64,000 bases of DNA from an uncultured Oscillibacter sp. (GCF_910584465.1 NZ_CAJUBK010000003.1:26750-90749); one strand, 5' to 3'; shown: positions 42,972-52,183, numbered from the stretch's first letter. The notes: generated from the sequence alone by a model not told the origin. Numbers and translations: made by a program.

Positions 42972-43574
42972 TCAATGCCGTTCATGTGGGACCTCCTTGA
43001 TTTTTCGTGCGGGATTCCCCGCGATAACGCACCAGCCTTCAGGAAAGCTCTTTGTCACCACCGCCCCGGCGCCAACAGATGTGTGGGGGCCAAGAGTCAC
43101 ACCCGGCAGCACCACCACGTTCATGCCAAGCCAGCACCCTTCCCCGAGTATGATATCTTTTCCGGGGAGATGCTCGTCCGGGTCTGTGAGATCGTGATTG
43201 GCGTTGATCAGGCCCGTTCCGGGAGCGATATAGCAGCCCTTCCCCAGAACGATCTTTCCGCCCCAGCCCGCCTGGAAGTAATTCCCGCATCCATGGAAGT
43301 TGTGCATGTCATCAGGGTCGAAAACGATGTTCTTCGGATCTCCGATCTTCACCCAGGGCGGCACGGGCCATGGGACATGTCTGTTTTCTCCCAATATCTT
43401 TTGAGGGAACCAATAGCGGAGCACCCACCGCCAGCCTGCAGTCAAGTGCCACGCCTGGAAATGCTGTCCGGTCAGGTATTTCCCGTCATAGAATAGATGG
43501 CCGATCAGGTAGCTGGCGAGGAAGAGGATGCAGACGAACGGACGGCGCAAAATATATTTCGCTCTGTTTTTCAA
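42972..43574 (-). CDS. LbH-fold O-acetyltransferase (hexapeptide family)
   Basis: 200 residues from TTG 43574 (AAGGAGG eight bases upstream). An N-terminal hydrophobic stretch precedes hexapeptide repeats (about 90-190) with the acyl-CoA-site pattern of maltose/galactoside acetyltransferases (GTGLINANHDL, where His is likely catalytic; GMNVVVLPGVTLG). It probably O-acetylates a glycan or its precursor. Its 3' end contains the ribosome site and start of the SGNH hydrolase, giving an acetylation and deacetylation pair. NTG start noted. Confidence 0.85.
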   Translation of the reverse strand: MKNRAKYILRRPFVCILFLASYLIGHLFYDGKYLTGQHFQAWHLTAGWRWVLRYWFPQKILGENRHVPWPVPPWVKIGDPKNIVFDPDDMHNFHGCGNYFQAGWGGKIVLGKGCYIAPGTGLINANHDLTDPDEHLPGKDIILGEGCWLGMNVVVLPGVTLGPHTSVGAGAVVTKSFPEGWCVIAGNPARKIKEVPHERH

Positions 43575-43635
43575 TGGGCGGGCCTCCTTAGTGTTCGCGT
43601 AGTCATCTTGTTGACAGTGTGTAGGACTGCGTTTT

Positions 43636-45156
43636 TTAGTTGGGATGGATATGGTCCCAAACCTCTCCTATCCGCTGAAAGAACGCCTGTGGAGAGAGTC
43701 GGAACACGCGGATGAAGATTGGGCAGGTGATCGAACAGAAGATCGCGAGATCCAGTGTCAGCGCGACGACCGGCGGCAACGGCAGCAACGCGTTGAATAT
43801 CCAAAATGCCACAGCCCCAGGGATCGAGCAAACGATGCACAGGAACATCTTCTTAAAAGCGAGGAGCCGTTTCCATGAGGCCCCTGTTTTCTTGGAGATG
43901 AAATAGAAATTGAGCGGTACATCGAACACATATACCAGGAAGATCGTTGCCAGCGCCGCTCCGATAGAGCCTAAATGGGAGACCATGAAAATACTGAGGA
44001 CTGCGTTCAAGGCCAGTTCGGCAGACGCCTTCCACAAGATGAGCTTTGAGCACCCCAGAGCGATCAAAAACGGGGAATACTGCGCAACACGGATCGGCAT
44101 GTATAACAAGTAGATTTGAAAAACGGGAACGGCCTCAAGATAAGCCTCCGTATAAAGGAGCGTGATCAGCGGCCGTGCCGCCGCCATGAAAAAGACCATG
44201 GCCGGCAGTAAAAACAGAGAAGATTTTTCGGATACTTTCCGAAACAGATCTACCGCGGTCGTATACTCCCCTTTTTGAGCGGCTTTGGTCAAGTCCACGA
44301 TGATGACCGTGCTGATGGAACCGGTGATCGCTCCGACAAAGGGAAGTTCCTGAGCCCCACGTGTATAGACCGCAAATTCTTCCGGTGTCATCATCGTGGA
44401 GATGATCCACTGATCCAGATGCAGATCCAAGGCTCCGACTACAGCGGAGATCCCCAGAGGGATGGAGACTGCCAGGAGAGCTTTCGTACTGCTCCACTGA
44501 GGACGATCCGCCCTATCGCCGCCCTGAGGCAAAATAGAAAATGCCAGGATGATCGTCACGATGGCGAAGAGGGAACCGGTAAGGCTTTTAGCGGCCACCA
44601 AGGCTCCCCCGCTGCGGAACAACAGCATGGCAGCGAAGGCCACTATCATCTGCAAGGATACCTGGAAGGTACTGTAGACAGCATTGAATCTCAGCCGGTT
44701 CTCTGCCACGAAAACGCAGGACATGACGCTGGCCGGAACGGTCAGCAGTGCGTATGGGATCAAAAGCAGTAGTGTTTGAGACAAAGCGACATTGTGGAAC
44801 CGCTCTGCTAAAAGCTGGCGGCCGCCCAGCAGGAGGAATACACACGCTGCCGCGCTGGTGGCGAGCGTCACCAAAACAGCTTCCTTGACGGCGCCTCGTT
44901 TGCGGTCCTCGTTCTGAGCGAGGTGATAATAAATGCCGGAAGTGGTGCCCAGCACCAGCAGAGGCAAGATCGTGTTATATGCCAAAAAGGTCTGGCTGTT
45001 GACTGCGACCTCGATTTTTGTGAGCAGTCTCGACGCGATCATCCCGGAAAGCACATTGAGCGCGGTATTCACTGTATTAGCGATCGTTAGCGCCAAGGTC
45101 TTTTCTGTGCGGGAGACGGTGTCTCCATCCGCCCGCAGCAGCCTTTTTAAGAACAT
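43636..45156 (-). CDS. Wzx-type polysaccharide flippase
   Basis: 506 residues with about 14 hydrophobic helices over the whole length and basic cytoplasmic loops, starting with a polar N-terminus, as in the MATE/MVF-type oligosaccharide flippases. It would turn undecaprenyl-linked repeat units across the membrane for polymerisation by the Wzy-like protein at 57691. It has a good ribosome site (AGGAGATAGGAT). Confidence 0.88.
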   Translation of the reverse strand: MFLKRLLRADGDTVSRTEKTLALTIANTVNTALNVLSGMIASRLLTKIEVAVNSQTFLAYNTILPLLVLGTTSGIYYHLAQNEDRKRGAVKEAVLVTLATSAAACVFLLLGGRQLLAERFHNVALSQTLLLLIPYALLTVPASVMSCVFVAENRLRFNAVYSTFQVSLQMIVAFAAMLLFRSGGALVAAKSLTGSLFAIVTIILAFSILPQGGDRADRPQWSSTKALLAVSIPLGISAVVGALDLHLDQWIISTMMTPEEFAVYTRGAQELPFVGAITGSISTVIIVDLTKAAQKGEYTTAVDLFRKVSEKSSLFLLPAMVFFMAAARPLITLLYTEAYLEAVPVFQIYLLYMPIRVAQYSPFLIALGCSKLILWKASAELALNAVLSIFMVSHLGSIGAALATIFLVYVFDVPLNFYFISKKTGASWKRLLAFKKMFLCIVCSIPGAVAFWIFNALLPLPPVVALTLDLAIFCSITCPIFIRVFRLSPQAFFQRIGEVWDHIHPN

Positions 45157-45190
45157 ATCCTATCTCCTGTGCCAGACATTACTTTGGGAT

Positions 45191-46525
45191 CTATGCCCTT
45201 TCACGGATCAATTTTTCACATAAAGTCTCCAGCTTCTTTGTCAGCGTGTCATAACGGAACGCAGTGGAGAACTCCTCTGACGGCGCATAGTCCAGGCTCC
45301 CGTGCTCCATTTTCTGCCGGTATGCTTGGAGCAGGAAATCGCAAAGCTGTTGGAATTGCTGCGGGCGGCATTCTTCATAGCAGAAGCCGTAATGATACGT
45401 TTCGTTCAGCTCATAGAGCTCACTGTCCGGGGTATCTCCCGCTATCAGGGCCAAGATCGGCCGGCCGCAGCGGATGCCTTCGTAGAATTTCCCGCTGATA
45501 CCGCCTTTGAATACCCGTGCATTCCAAGAGAGTACCAGGAAGATATCAGAACTCTTTTGCAGCCGGCTGGCCTCCGTGCGAGTGACATAACCATGATCGA
45601 CCACGCAGGGCTCCATCCCAAGCGCTTTCGCAGCCGTTTGCAGATACGCGAAATTTGGACCGGCATAATCGATCCGGACACGAGCAAGATCGATCTTCCC
45701 CTCACTGCCCAGCTGTTTGAGCGCGTTCAGCAGGGGGGCGGCATCCTGTTTCCCCCTATATACCGTCCCGGTATAACAGAAGGACAAAACATCTGCTGCC
45801 GGCAGTCCCTTGCTTTCCTCTTCAAAAGGCTCATATCCGTTATAGATAGTGACCGTTTTGGCAGAACGGGACAGCCCCTCAGAACTCTCGCGCATACCGT
45901 TGGAAACGACCGTGCAGGCATCGGCCTGTGAGATCCATCGATCCTGGAAGTGCTTCATGCGCAATAGGGATAGTCCCTCATAGATGAATGGCGTTGCGAT
46001 CGGATCCCTCAGATCCAGGATCCATGGACAGCCGAAGAGCTCGGCGGCATATTTCCCGGCATAGACATTTTCCAGACGGCCATAGGTGGCAAAGATGATG
46101 TCAAAGCGATCCCCTTCGTCCCGTAAAGACCTCAGCACGTCTTTCTGCCTGTTCAGCGGTGCCTCTATACTGTGCTCTTGGCGCTCGACGTCCCACAGAT
46201 TCGCAAAGGAATGATAGACTTCCGCGATCGGCAGCCGGATCTTTTCCGGTAAAAAGGAGATCCGGCTTTTGCCTTCAGAGAAAGGCCAGGAGTCGATCTC
46301 GCCTCGTTCGAATGCCTCGGCGGGACTGTCTTTTCCAAGATAGGAAAGGATCCGCAGGCCATGCAAAGGTGGATAGGATCGATCTGGCTCCCGACAGAAA
46401 TCCCCCGATCTCAGCACGGTGACTTTATGTCCGAAGCGGATCAGATATTTTGCAAACATATATGGTCGCACTGCCGCCACGGCGGAGTCCGGCGGGAAGT
46501 AGGTCGTGATGATCAAGATGTCCAT
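45191..46525 (-). CDS. Glycosyltransferase family 4
   Basis: 444 residues from ATG 46525 (GAGGG upstream), beginning MDILIITTYFPPDSA, the usual N-terminal Rossmann entry of GT-B enzymes. The C-terminal donor domain has the KGGISGKFYEGIRCGRPILAL segment, with the E-x7-E-like acidic residues of GT4. It adds a sugar to the lipid-linked unit in the cytoplasm. Donor and acceptor cannot be read from sequence. It lies between the oxidoreductase and Wzx genes. Confidence 0.86.
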   Translation of the reverse strand: MDILIITTYFPPDSAVAAVRPYMFAKYLIRFGHKVTVLRSGDFCREPDRSYPPLHGLRILSYLGKDSPAEAFERGEIDSWPFSEGKSRISFLPEKIRLPIAEVYHSFANLWDVERQEHSIEAPLNRQKDVLRSLRDEGDRFDIIFATYGRLENVYAGKYAAELFGCPWILDLRDPIATPFIYEGLSLLRMKHFQDRWISQADACTVVSNGMRESSEGLSRSAKTVTIYNGYEPFEEESKGLPAADVLSFCYTGTVYRGKQDAAPLLNALKQLGSEGKIDLARVRIDYAGPNFAYLQTAAKALGMEPCVVDHGYVTRTEASRLQKSSDIFLVLSWNARVFKGGISGKFYEGIRCGRPILALIAGDTPDSELYELNETYHYGFCYEECRPQQFQQLCDFLLQAYRQKMEHGSLDYAPSEEFSTAFRYDTLTKKLETLCEKLIRERA

Positions 46526-46544
46526 AAACGGTCCCTCTTCCGCT

Positions 46545-47639
46545 TTACTGATATATATCCGGCCGACCGAACCTCCCGGCAAAGTCGGTGCTGGCCACGT
46601 CCTTCAGCGGCAGCTTGACCGGCTTCCCCGAAGCGGCGGACTGATAGATGGCCAGGATCATCTCCAGTGCGTTCCGACCAGCCACGGCATCCACGTAGGG
46701 CTCCCGGTCCTGCTCGATGGCCTCGATCATGTCGGCGAAAAGCGCGGTGTGCCCGTTGCCGTAGACATTGCTGGTGGCCTCCTGGAGGCCCTTGTTCTTC
46801 CCGTCTGCCTCGTCCTCGTCTGCGAAGTCCCACACGTCGATGTTGTTGGTGGAAGTCCCCCCCAGCTTCACCGTGCCAGTCTCGCCGAAGAGGTACAGCG
46901 TTTCCTCCAGGTTCTTGGGATAAACGTTGGTCGTGCCCTCGATGGTGCCTACGGCGCCGCTTTTGAACTTCACCACCGCCATGCCGATGTCCTCGCACTC
47001 CAGGTAATCGTGGAACTGCTGCTTGGTGACGCCGTAGACCTCCTCGACCTCGTCCCCCATCATCCAGCGCAGCAGGTCGATGCCGTGGATGCACTGGTTC
47101 ATGAGGCAGCCGCCGTCCTGGGCCCAGGTGCCCCGCCAGGGGGCCTGGTCATAATATCCCCGGCCCCGGTTCCAGCGGACGTGGATGGAGCCGTGGGAGA
47201 TCCGCCCGAAACGGCCCGCCTCCAATGCCCGCCGCAGCTCCTGGACGGCGACGTTGAAGCGGTTCTGATGGCAGGCGGAGACCTTCACGCCCTTCTCTTG
47301 GCTGCGGCGGACAATCTCCTCCGCGTCGGCCATGGACATAGCCATGGGCTTCTCGATGATGACGTTGATGCCCGCGTCGATGCAGGCCAGGGCGATCTGG
47401 GCATGGATGCCGCTCTCCGTGGCGATGCTGACGAGGGTGGGCCGCTCCGCGGCCAGCAGTTCCCGGTAGTCCGTGTAGCGATGGATGGAGCTGTCCTTTT
47501 CAAGGCCATACTTGGCTAACAGGGCTTCCATGGCCTCGGGCACCACATCGCATACGGCGGCGATTTCCAGATGGTCGTTCAGCGCGGCTTTGATGTGGTT
47601 GACTGCGATCCGGCCGCAGCCGATCAGGGCATATTTCAT
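46545..47639 (-). CDS. wbpB: Gfo/Idh/MocA oxidoreductase, WbpB/WlbA-like
   Basis: 364 residues from ATG 47639 (AAGGGAG upstream), starting with the dinucleotide loop ALIGCGRIA. The EKP motif (VIIEKPMAMS) and a catalytic-region histidine segment (NQCIHGIDLLRW) are typical. In the context of a UDP-sugar 6-dehydrogenase, a WbpD-like acetyltransferase and a DegT aminotransferase it fits WbpB/WlbA, which oxidises C3 of UDP-N-acetylglucosaminuronate. The 6-dehydrogenase gene lies just upstream. The symbol is by analogy. Confidence 0.83.
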   Translation of the reverse strand: MKYALIGCGRIAVNHIKAALNDHLEIAAVCDVVPEAMEALLAKYGLEKDSSIHRYTDYRELLAAERPTLVSIATESGIHAQIALACIDAGINVIIEKPMAMSMADAEEIVRRSQEKGVKVSACHQNRFNVAVQELRRALEAGRFGRISHGSIHVRWNRGRGYYDQAPWRGTWAQDGGCLMNQCIHGIDLLRWMMGDEVEEVYGVTKQQFHDYLECEDIGMAVVKFKSGAVGTIEGTTNVYPKNLEETLYLFGETGTVKLGGTSTNNIDVWDFADEDEADGKNKGLQEATSNVYGNGHTALFADMIEAIEQDREPYVDAVAGRNALEMILAIYQSAASGKPVKLPLKDVASTDFAGRFGRPDIYQ

Positions 47640-47658
47640 ACTTGATATACTCCCTTCT

Positions 47659-48978
47659 TTACAGCACCTCGATGTTCTCCCGGTGGGGGATATGCTTGCA
47701 GACGTTCTTGCAGTCGAAGACCGGGACGCCGCAGGAGGCCACCATGGCGTAATCCACCGTCGTATGGGCCGTGGCGATGCACACCAGGTCATAGCCTCCC
47801 ACTGCTTCCGGCGTCAGGGCGGGGATGCCCGTGTACCACACGCCGGCGTCCCGGTACTTCGGGACATAGGGGTCGTAGAAATCCACGGCGGCCCCGGTCT
47901 TGCGGAACTCCTCCATGACCCGCACGGCGGGGCTCTCCCGGTAGTCGTCGATGTCCTGCTTGTAAGCCGCGCCGAGCACCAGCACCTTCGAGCCGTTCAG
48001 GGCCTTCTTATGGCGGTTCAGGATCTTCCCGGCCCGCTCCACGGTGTACTCCGGCATCCGGTCGTTGACCATCATGGACGCCTCGATCATGCTGGTGTGG
48101 AAGCCGTACTCCCGGGCCTTCCAGCTGAGGTAATAGGGGTCCAGGGGGATGCAGTGCCCGCCCAGGCCGGGGCCGGGATAGAAGGCCTGGAAGCCGTAGG
48201 GCTTGGTCTTGGCGGCGTCGATGACCTCCCAGATGTCGATGCCCATGCGGTCGCAGAGGATGGCCAGCTCGTTGACCAGGCCGATGTTGATGTTGCGGTA
48301 TGTATTCTCCAGGATCTTCTCCATCTCGGCCACCGCGGGGGAGGAGACGGTGGTCACGTCCCCGTCCAGGATGGCCCGGTAGACCATGGCGATGACCTCC
48401 ACCGCGTCCTCGCCGATGGCGCCGACGACCTTGGGGGTGTTGCTGGTCTTGTAGATCCGGTTGCCGGGATCGATGCGCTCCGGGGAGAAGCCCAGGTAGA
48501 AGTCCTCCCCGCACTTGAGGCCGCTGCCCTCCTCCAGGATGGGCTTCAGGAGCTCTTCCGTGGTGCCGGGATAGGTGGTGGATTCCAGGACCACGATGGA
48601 GCCGCGGGTCAGATGCTTGGAGACGGCGATGGCAGAATCCCGGACATAGCTGATGTCCGGCTGCTGGTGCTTGTCCAGGGGCGTGGGCACGCAGATGGCG
48701 ATGAAGTCCACGTCCTTCACGAAGCCGAAGTCGGAGGTGGCGCGCAGCATGCCGCTCCCCACCAGCGCCTCCAGGTCGGCGTCCACCACGTCGCCGATGT
48801 AGTTCTTCCCGGCGTTCACCAGGTCCACCTTCTCCTGCTGGACGTCGAAGCCGATGGTCTTGAAGCCGTGCTTCGCCTTATCCACCGCCAGGGGCAGGCC
48901 CACATAGCCCAGGCCGCAGACGCCCATGGTCAGGGCCTTGTCTTGGATCTTCTTGATGAGGTCTCCTTTGATGCTCAT
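47659..48978 (-). CDS. wbpA: UDP-N-acetyl-glucosamine 6-dehydrogenase, WbpA-like
   Basis: 439 residues. The N-terminal NAD loop is GVCGLGYVGLPLA (about 19-31), the active-site loop is GPGLGGHCIPLDP with Cys276, and the C-terminal UDP-binding domain has LVLGAAYKQDIDDYRESP. It oxidises the C6 hydroxyl of a UDP-N-acetylhexosamine to the uronate in two NAD steps. It lies one base after the WbpD-like stop. UDP-Glc, UDP-GlcNAc and UDP-ManNAc versions are hard to separate; the neighbours favour UDP-GlcNAc. Confidence 0.92.
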   Translation of the reverse strand: MSIKGDLIKKIQDKALTMGVCGLGYVGLPLAVDKAKHGFKTIGFDVQQEKVDLVNAGKNYIGDVVDADLEALVGSGMLRATSDFGFVKDVDFIAICVPTPLDKHQQPDISYVRDSAIAVSKHLTRGSIVVLESTTYPGTTEELLKPILEEGSGLKCGEDFYLGFSPERIDPGNRIYKTSNTPKVVGAIGEDAVEVIAMVYRAILDGDVTTVSSPAVAEMEKILENTYRNINIGLVNELAILCDRMGIDIWEVIDAAKTKPYGFQAFYPGPGLGGHCIPLDPYYLSWKAREYGFHTSMIEASMMVNDRMPEYTVERAGKILNRHKKALNGSKVLVLGAAYKQDIDDYRESPAVRVMEEFRKTGAAVDFYDPYVPKYRDAGVWYTGIPALTPEAVGGYDLVCIATAHTTVDYAMVASCGVPVFDCKNVCKHIPHRENIEVL

Positions 48979-48979
48979 A

Positions 48980-49561
48980 TCAGTCGGTCTCCTTAATGGT
49001 ATGATCGGTCTCGTCCATCCGATAGTGCTTCCCGCAGGCGGGGCAGACGGCTTTCCGATCGGAGAAGCGGATCTGCTCCCCGCACCGGCAGACGTAGCCG
49101 TGGATCTGGGCGGGACAGCCGTAGACCAAGGCGTGGTCGGGCACGTCCTTCGTCACGACGGACCCGGCCCCCACCAGGGCGTAGCGCCCCACGTCATGGC
49201 CGCAGACGATGGTGGCGTTGGCGCCGATGCTGGCGCCCTGTTTGATGACGGTCCTGCGGTACTCGCTCTTGCGCACGATGAAGGCCCGGGGGTCGATGAC
49301 GTTGGTGAACACGCAGGAGGGCCCCAGGAACACGCCGTCCTCGCAGACGACGCCGGTGTAGATCGAGACGTTGTTCTGGACCTTGCATCCGTCCCCCAGC
49401 ACCACGTCCGGGGAGACGACCACGTTTTGCCCGATGTTGCAGCGCCTGCCGATCCTGCAGCCCGCCATGATGTGGGAGAAGTGCCAGATCTTCGTCCCCT
49501 CCCCGATCTCGCAGCCCTCGTCGATATAGCTGGACTCGTGGACGAAATACGGCTTGTCCAT
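48980..49561 (-). CDS. wbpD: WbpD-like N-acetyltransferase (LbH fold)
   Basis: 193 residues from ATG 49561 (AAAGGAGG seven bases before). The fold is a hexapeptide beta-helix with GTKIWHFSHIMAGCRIG, NIGQNVVVSPDVVLGDG and IGANATIVCGHDVGRYALVGAGSVVTKDVP. The C-terminal end has a CXXC pair (YVCRCGEQIRF ... CPACG), a zinc-ribbon-like tail seen in some WbpD/WlbB homologues. It would acetylate the 3-amino group made by the DegT aminotransferase. Confidence 0.88.
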   Translation of the reverse strand: MDKPYFVHESSYIDEGCEIGEGTKIWHFSHIMAGCRIGRRCNIGQNVVVSPDVVLGDGCKVQNNVSIYTGVVCEDGVFLGPSCVFTNVIDPRAFIVRKSEYRRTVIKQGASIGANATIVCGHDVGRYALVGAGSVVTKDVPDHALVYGCPAQIHGYVCRCGEQIRFSDRKAVCPACGKHYRMDETDHTIKETD

Positions 49562-49604
49562 CACGCCGCCTCCTTTCGGAGGTCACGCGGCGCAGGACTG
49601 TTCG

Positions 49605-50549
49605 TCAGGGATCTTCGGATAGTCCACGGGGGGGGGGCATTTGCTCAGCATATGTTTTTTCTGCCAGGGACGCCTTCAGGTTCCGCAGGAAAGCCCGGTG
49701 AGGGATGGCAAAATTCCCGGTGACAGTCTCTCCAGCAGGGACATCTTTGGTCACAACAGATCCAAGAGAGACTCGGGCACCGTCCCCTATGACGATACGG
49801 TTCGAAATGGTAGCATTGACACCGATCCAAACATCATCCCCGATGATACAATTGCCGGCAACATGCGCGCCGGACGGGATCAGGACCCGTTCTCCTAAGA
49901 CCGCCCCATGCCCAATGTGCACTTTGGCGTCTAATTTGGAGTATGCGCCGATGATCGTCGTATCCATCTCGAGCAGTCCGCAGGCGATGTCGCAGTGCCC
50001 GCAGATCTCCGCACCCTGCCGGATCAGCGTCTTCCCCGCATCAGCGGCCAGGAACATGGTCTCCCCGTCCCGGACCGAGGTGAAACCTTGCGAGCCGACG
50101 AGCGTCCCAAAGCAGATCCTTACACCGTCCTCGATCGTCGTGTTCTCGCCGATCGCCGCAAAGGGCTGTATCTCTACGTCCTTTCCGATCGTGACGTTAT
50201 AAGGCGCGACATACGCCTGGGGACTGACGCGGGCAGAAGGGTCGATGACGGTAGGTCTCCGCTCACGCCGGGACACAAGCAGACCGTGGATCTTGAAAAA
50301 CAAGAGCTTGGGCGTCCTAGTGACGGCGAGTCCCTGTATATGGCCAGGGATGGAGTTCACGGTCTCAGGTGTACAGATCACACAGGTGATGTCAGGGTCT
50401 TCCAGAGAGGCGGCGAATTTCTCTTTTTCCAGATACGTCAACGCATATGCTCCGCGAATGCGGGTACACTGTTCTAGGATGGAAAACTCTCCATCCCTGA
50501 CCAGCATGTCCAGATGACCGATCTCTTTTAAAACAGTGGATAATTTCAT
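49605..50549 (-). CDS. LpxD-like acyltransferase (first of three)
   Basis: 314 residues. An N-terminal alpha/beta UDP-binding-like domain (1-95) is followed by LpxD-type hexapeptide repeats (about 98-290: IDPSARVSPQAYVAPYNVTIGKDVEIQ), with catalytic-type histidines in GHCDIACG and HIGHGAVLG. LpxD transfers a 3-hydroxyacyl chain from ACP to an amino sugar in lipid A, but the host has one membrane, so a glycan sugar is the likely acceptor. The 3' end has ten consecutive Cs (coding strand) and loses frame conservation after it. It lies downstream of the FabZ-like gene. Confidence 0.83.
   Translation of the reverse strand: MKLSTVLKEIGHLDMLVRDGEFSILEQCTRIRGAYALTYLEKEKFAASLEDPDITCVICTPETVNSIPGHIQGLAVTRTPKLLFFKIHGLLVSRRERRPTVIDPSARVSPQAYVAPYNVTIGKDVEIQPFAAIGENTTIEDGVRICFGTLVGSQGFTSVRDGETMFLAADAGKTLIRQGAEICGHCDIACGLLEMDTTIIGAYSKLDAKVHIGHGAVLGERVLIPSGAHVAGNCIIGDDVWIGVNATISNRIVIGDGARVSLGSVVTKDVPAGETVTGNFAIPHRAFLRNLKASLAEKTYAEQMPPPRGLSEDP
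49628..49637 (-). repeat. C10 homopolymer near the 3' end of the LpxD-like gene
   Basis: Ten Gs on the plus strand encode a proline run ending MPPPRGLSEDP. One base fewer would give MPPPVDYPKIPDEQSCAA and a stop at 49583, just before the next ribosome site. Confidence 0.6.
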
Positions 50550-50620
50550 AGGGTGGTCTCCCTTTCATACTTCAGAACCCGGCGGCCTTTTGCTGAGCGC
50601 AGGCCATGGGCGCCGCATAT

Positions 50621-51052
50621 TCAGCGCATCGCGAGCGTTACTTCTCCGCTGGCCGCGAGCTCACCATGATCGTAGATCTCGGCGGAGCAGGTGGCGATGC
50701 TTTTCTCGGTCCGTTCTTTCACCAGTTCGGCATGGATCTCCAGGGTATCTCCGGGCAGGATCTTCCGCAGGAACCGGACCTTGTCGATCCCAAGGAACAG
50801 GGGGATCTTCCCTGCGTAGCGTTCTGTCGACAGCAGCAGGATATCCGCCGCCTGCGCCATGCACTCAACGGAATAGACGCCGGGCAGGACGGGCTCATTC
50901 GGGAAATGGCCCTGGAAGATCTCACGAGCCGGGTCTACATAGAAAGTTGTGACGATGCGTTTGCCGGCTTCTAGTCCTTCAACGGTAGTCACCAACAGCA
51001 TAGGGTCCCGGTGAGGGATGATCTTCTTTATAGCATGTTGATCCAATTTCAT
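50621..51052 (-). CDS. FabZ-like 3-hydroxyacyl-ACP dehydratase family protein
   Basis: 143 residues from the ATG at 51052, which overlaps the aminotransferase stop by one base. The hotdog fold signature HFPNEPVLPG (His catalytic) and IPHRDPMLLV are clear, as is GIDKVRFLRKILPGD, which is the FabZ pattern rather than FabA. In housekeeping clusters it dehydrates 3-hydroxyacyl-ACP, but here it lies inside a glycan locus between LpxD-like acyltransferases, suggesting a role in supplying or trimming the acyl chain they use. A duplicate housekeeping FabZ is expected elsewhere. Confidence 0.85.
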   Translation of the reverse strand: MKLDQHAIKKIIPHRDPMLLVTTVEGLEAGKRIVTTFYVDPAREIFQGHFPNEPVLPGVYSVECMAQAADILLLSTERYAGKIPLFLGIDKVRFLRKILPGDTLEIHAELVKERTEKSIATCSAEIYDHGELAASGEVTLAMR

Positions 51053-52179
51053 CAGACTGCCTCCCATACGGCCCGGATGACCTCGTCCTGCTCCGCCTCC
51101 GTCAGGTAAGGATGCATGGGCAGGGAGAAGGTCCTGGCGCAGTAGTCGTCCGCGCTGCGGAAGGTCTCGCCGTAGGACGGCTCGTCCCGGAAGACCGGCA
51201 GGGCGTGCTGGGGCTTGGGATAATAGACCATGTTGGGGATGCCCCTTGCCGTCAGATGGGCGGTGATGCGGTCCCGCTGGGCGGCGTCCTTGGCCAGCAG
51301 GGCGTACTGCGCCCAGGCGGACACACAGCCCTCGGCCACGAAGGGCGTGGTGAACTCCCCCGCGAAGGCGGCGCTGTAGCGCGCCGCCACGGCCTGCCGG
51401 GCGTCCAGCTCATAGTCCTCCAGCGCCTTGAGCTTGGGCAGGAGGATGGCGGCCTGGAGGCTGTCCAGCCGGGAGTTCATGCCGATCCGGATGTTGTCGT
51501 ATTTCCCGCCGGGGCCCTTCCCGTGGACGCAGAGGGAGCGGCAGAGCGCGTCCACGCCGTCGTCGTCGGTGAAGACGGCGCCGCCGTCGCCGTAGCAGCC
51601 CAAGGGCTTGGCCGGGAAGAAGCTGGTCGTGGCGATATGGCCGAAGGCGCCGGCCCGCCTCCCGTGATAGGAAGCGCCGAAGCTCTGGGCCGCGTCCTCG
51701 ATGAGGGTGAGGCCGTAGCGCTGGCAGATGGGGCCGATGGCGTCGTAGTCGCAGGGGCTGCCCAGGATGTCCACCGCCACCACGGCTTTCGGGACCAGCC
51801 GCCCCTCCGCCAGCACCGCCTCGATCTGGCGCTCCAGGCTCTCCGGGCTGAGGCAGTAGGTATCCGGCAGGATGTCGCAGAAGACGGAGGCCGCGCCGGA
51901 CATCTTCGCCGGTTCCGTGGAGGAGATGAAGGTCATGTCCGGGCAGAACACCGCGTCCCCCGCCCCGACGCCCGCCGCCAGGAAGGCCAGCTGGAGGGCG
52001 TCGGTGCCGTTGGCGCAGGTGATGCAGTGCTTCCGGCCGGTGAAGGCGGCGAGCCGGGCCTCCAGCTCCTGGACGTACGGGCCGCCGATGAACTGGGCGG
52101 AGCCCAGGACGCTTTGGATGTTGGCGTCGATGTCCGCTTTCAGGGCCTGGTATTGGGCTTCGAGATCGATGAATCGCAT
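51052..52179 (-). CDS. wbpE: DegT/DnrJ/EryC1-type sugar aminotransferase (WbpE-like)
   Basis: 375 residues. The PLP lysine is Lys191 (SFFPAKPLGCYGDGGA), with the cofactor-contact EDAAQSFGA (Asp162) and the NGTDALQLA binding loop. It transfers an amino group, usually from glutamate, to a 3-keto or 4-keto UDP sugar. With WbpA-, WbpB- and WbpD-like genes nearby it probably installs the 3-amino group of a 2,3-diamino uronate. The first residues MRFIDLEAQYQALK are typical. It precedes the FabZ-like gene. Confidence 0.9.
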   Translation of the reverse strand: MRFIDLEAQYQALKADIDANIQSVLGSAQFIGGPYVQELEARLAAFTGRKHCITCANGTDALQLAFLAAGVGAGDAVFCPDMTFISSTEPAKMSGAASVFCDILPDTYCLSPESLERQIEAVLAEGRLVPKAVVAVDILGSPCDYDAIGPICQRYGLTLIEDAAQSFGASYHGRRAGAFGHIATTSFFPAKPLGCYGDGGAVFTDDDGVDALCRSLCVHGKGPGGKYDNIRIGMNSRLDSLQAAILLPKLKALEDYELDARQAVAARYSAAFAGEFTTPFVAEGCVSAWAQYALLAKDAAQRDRITAHLTARGIPNMVYYPKPQHALPVFRDEPSYGETFRSADDYCARTFSLPMHPYLTEAEQDEVIRAVWEAV

Positions 52180-52183
52180 AAGA

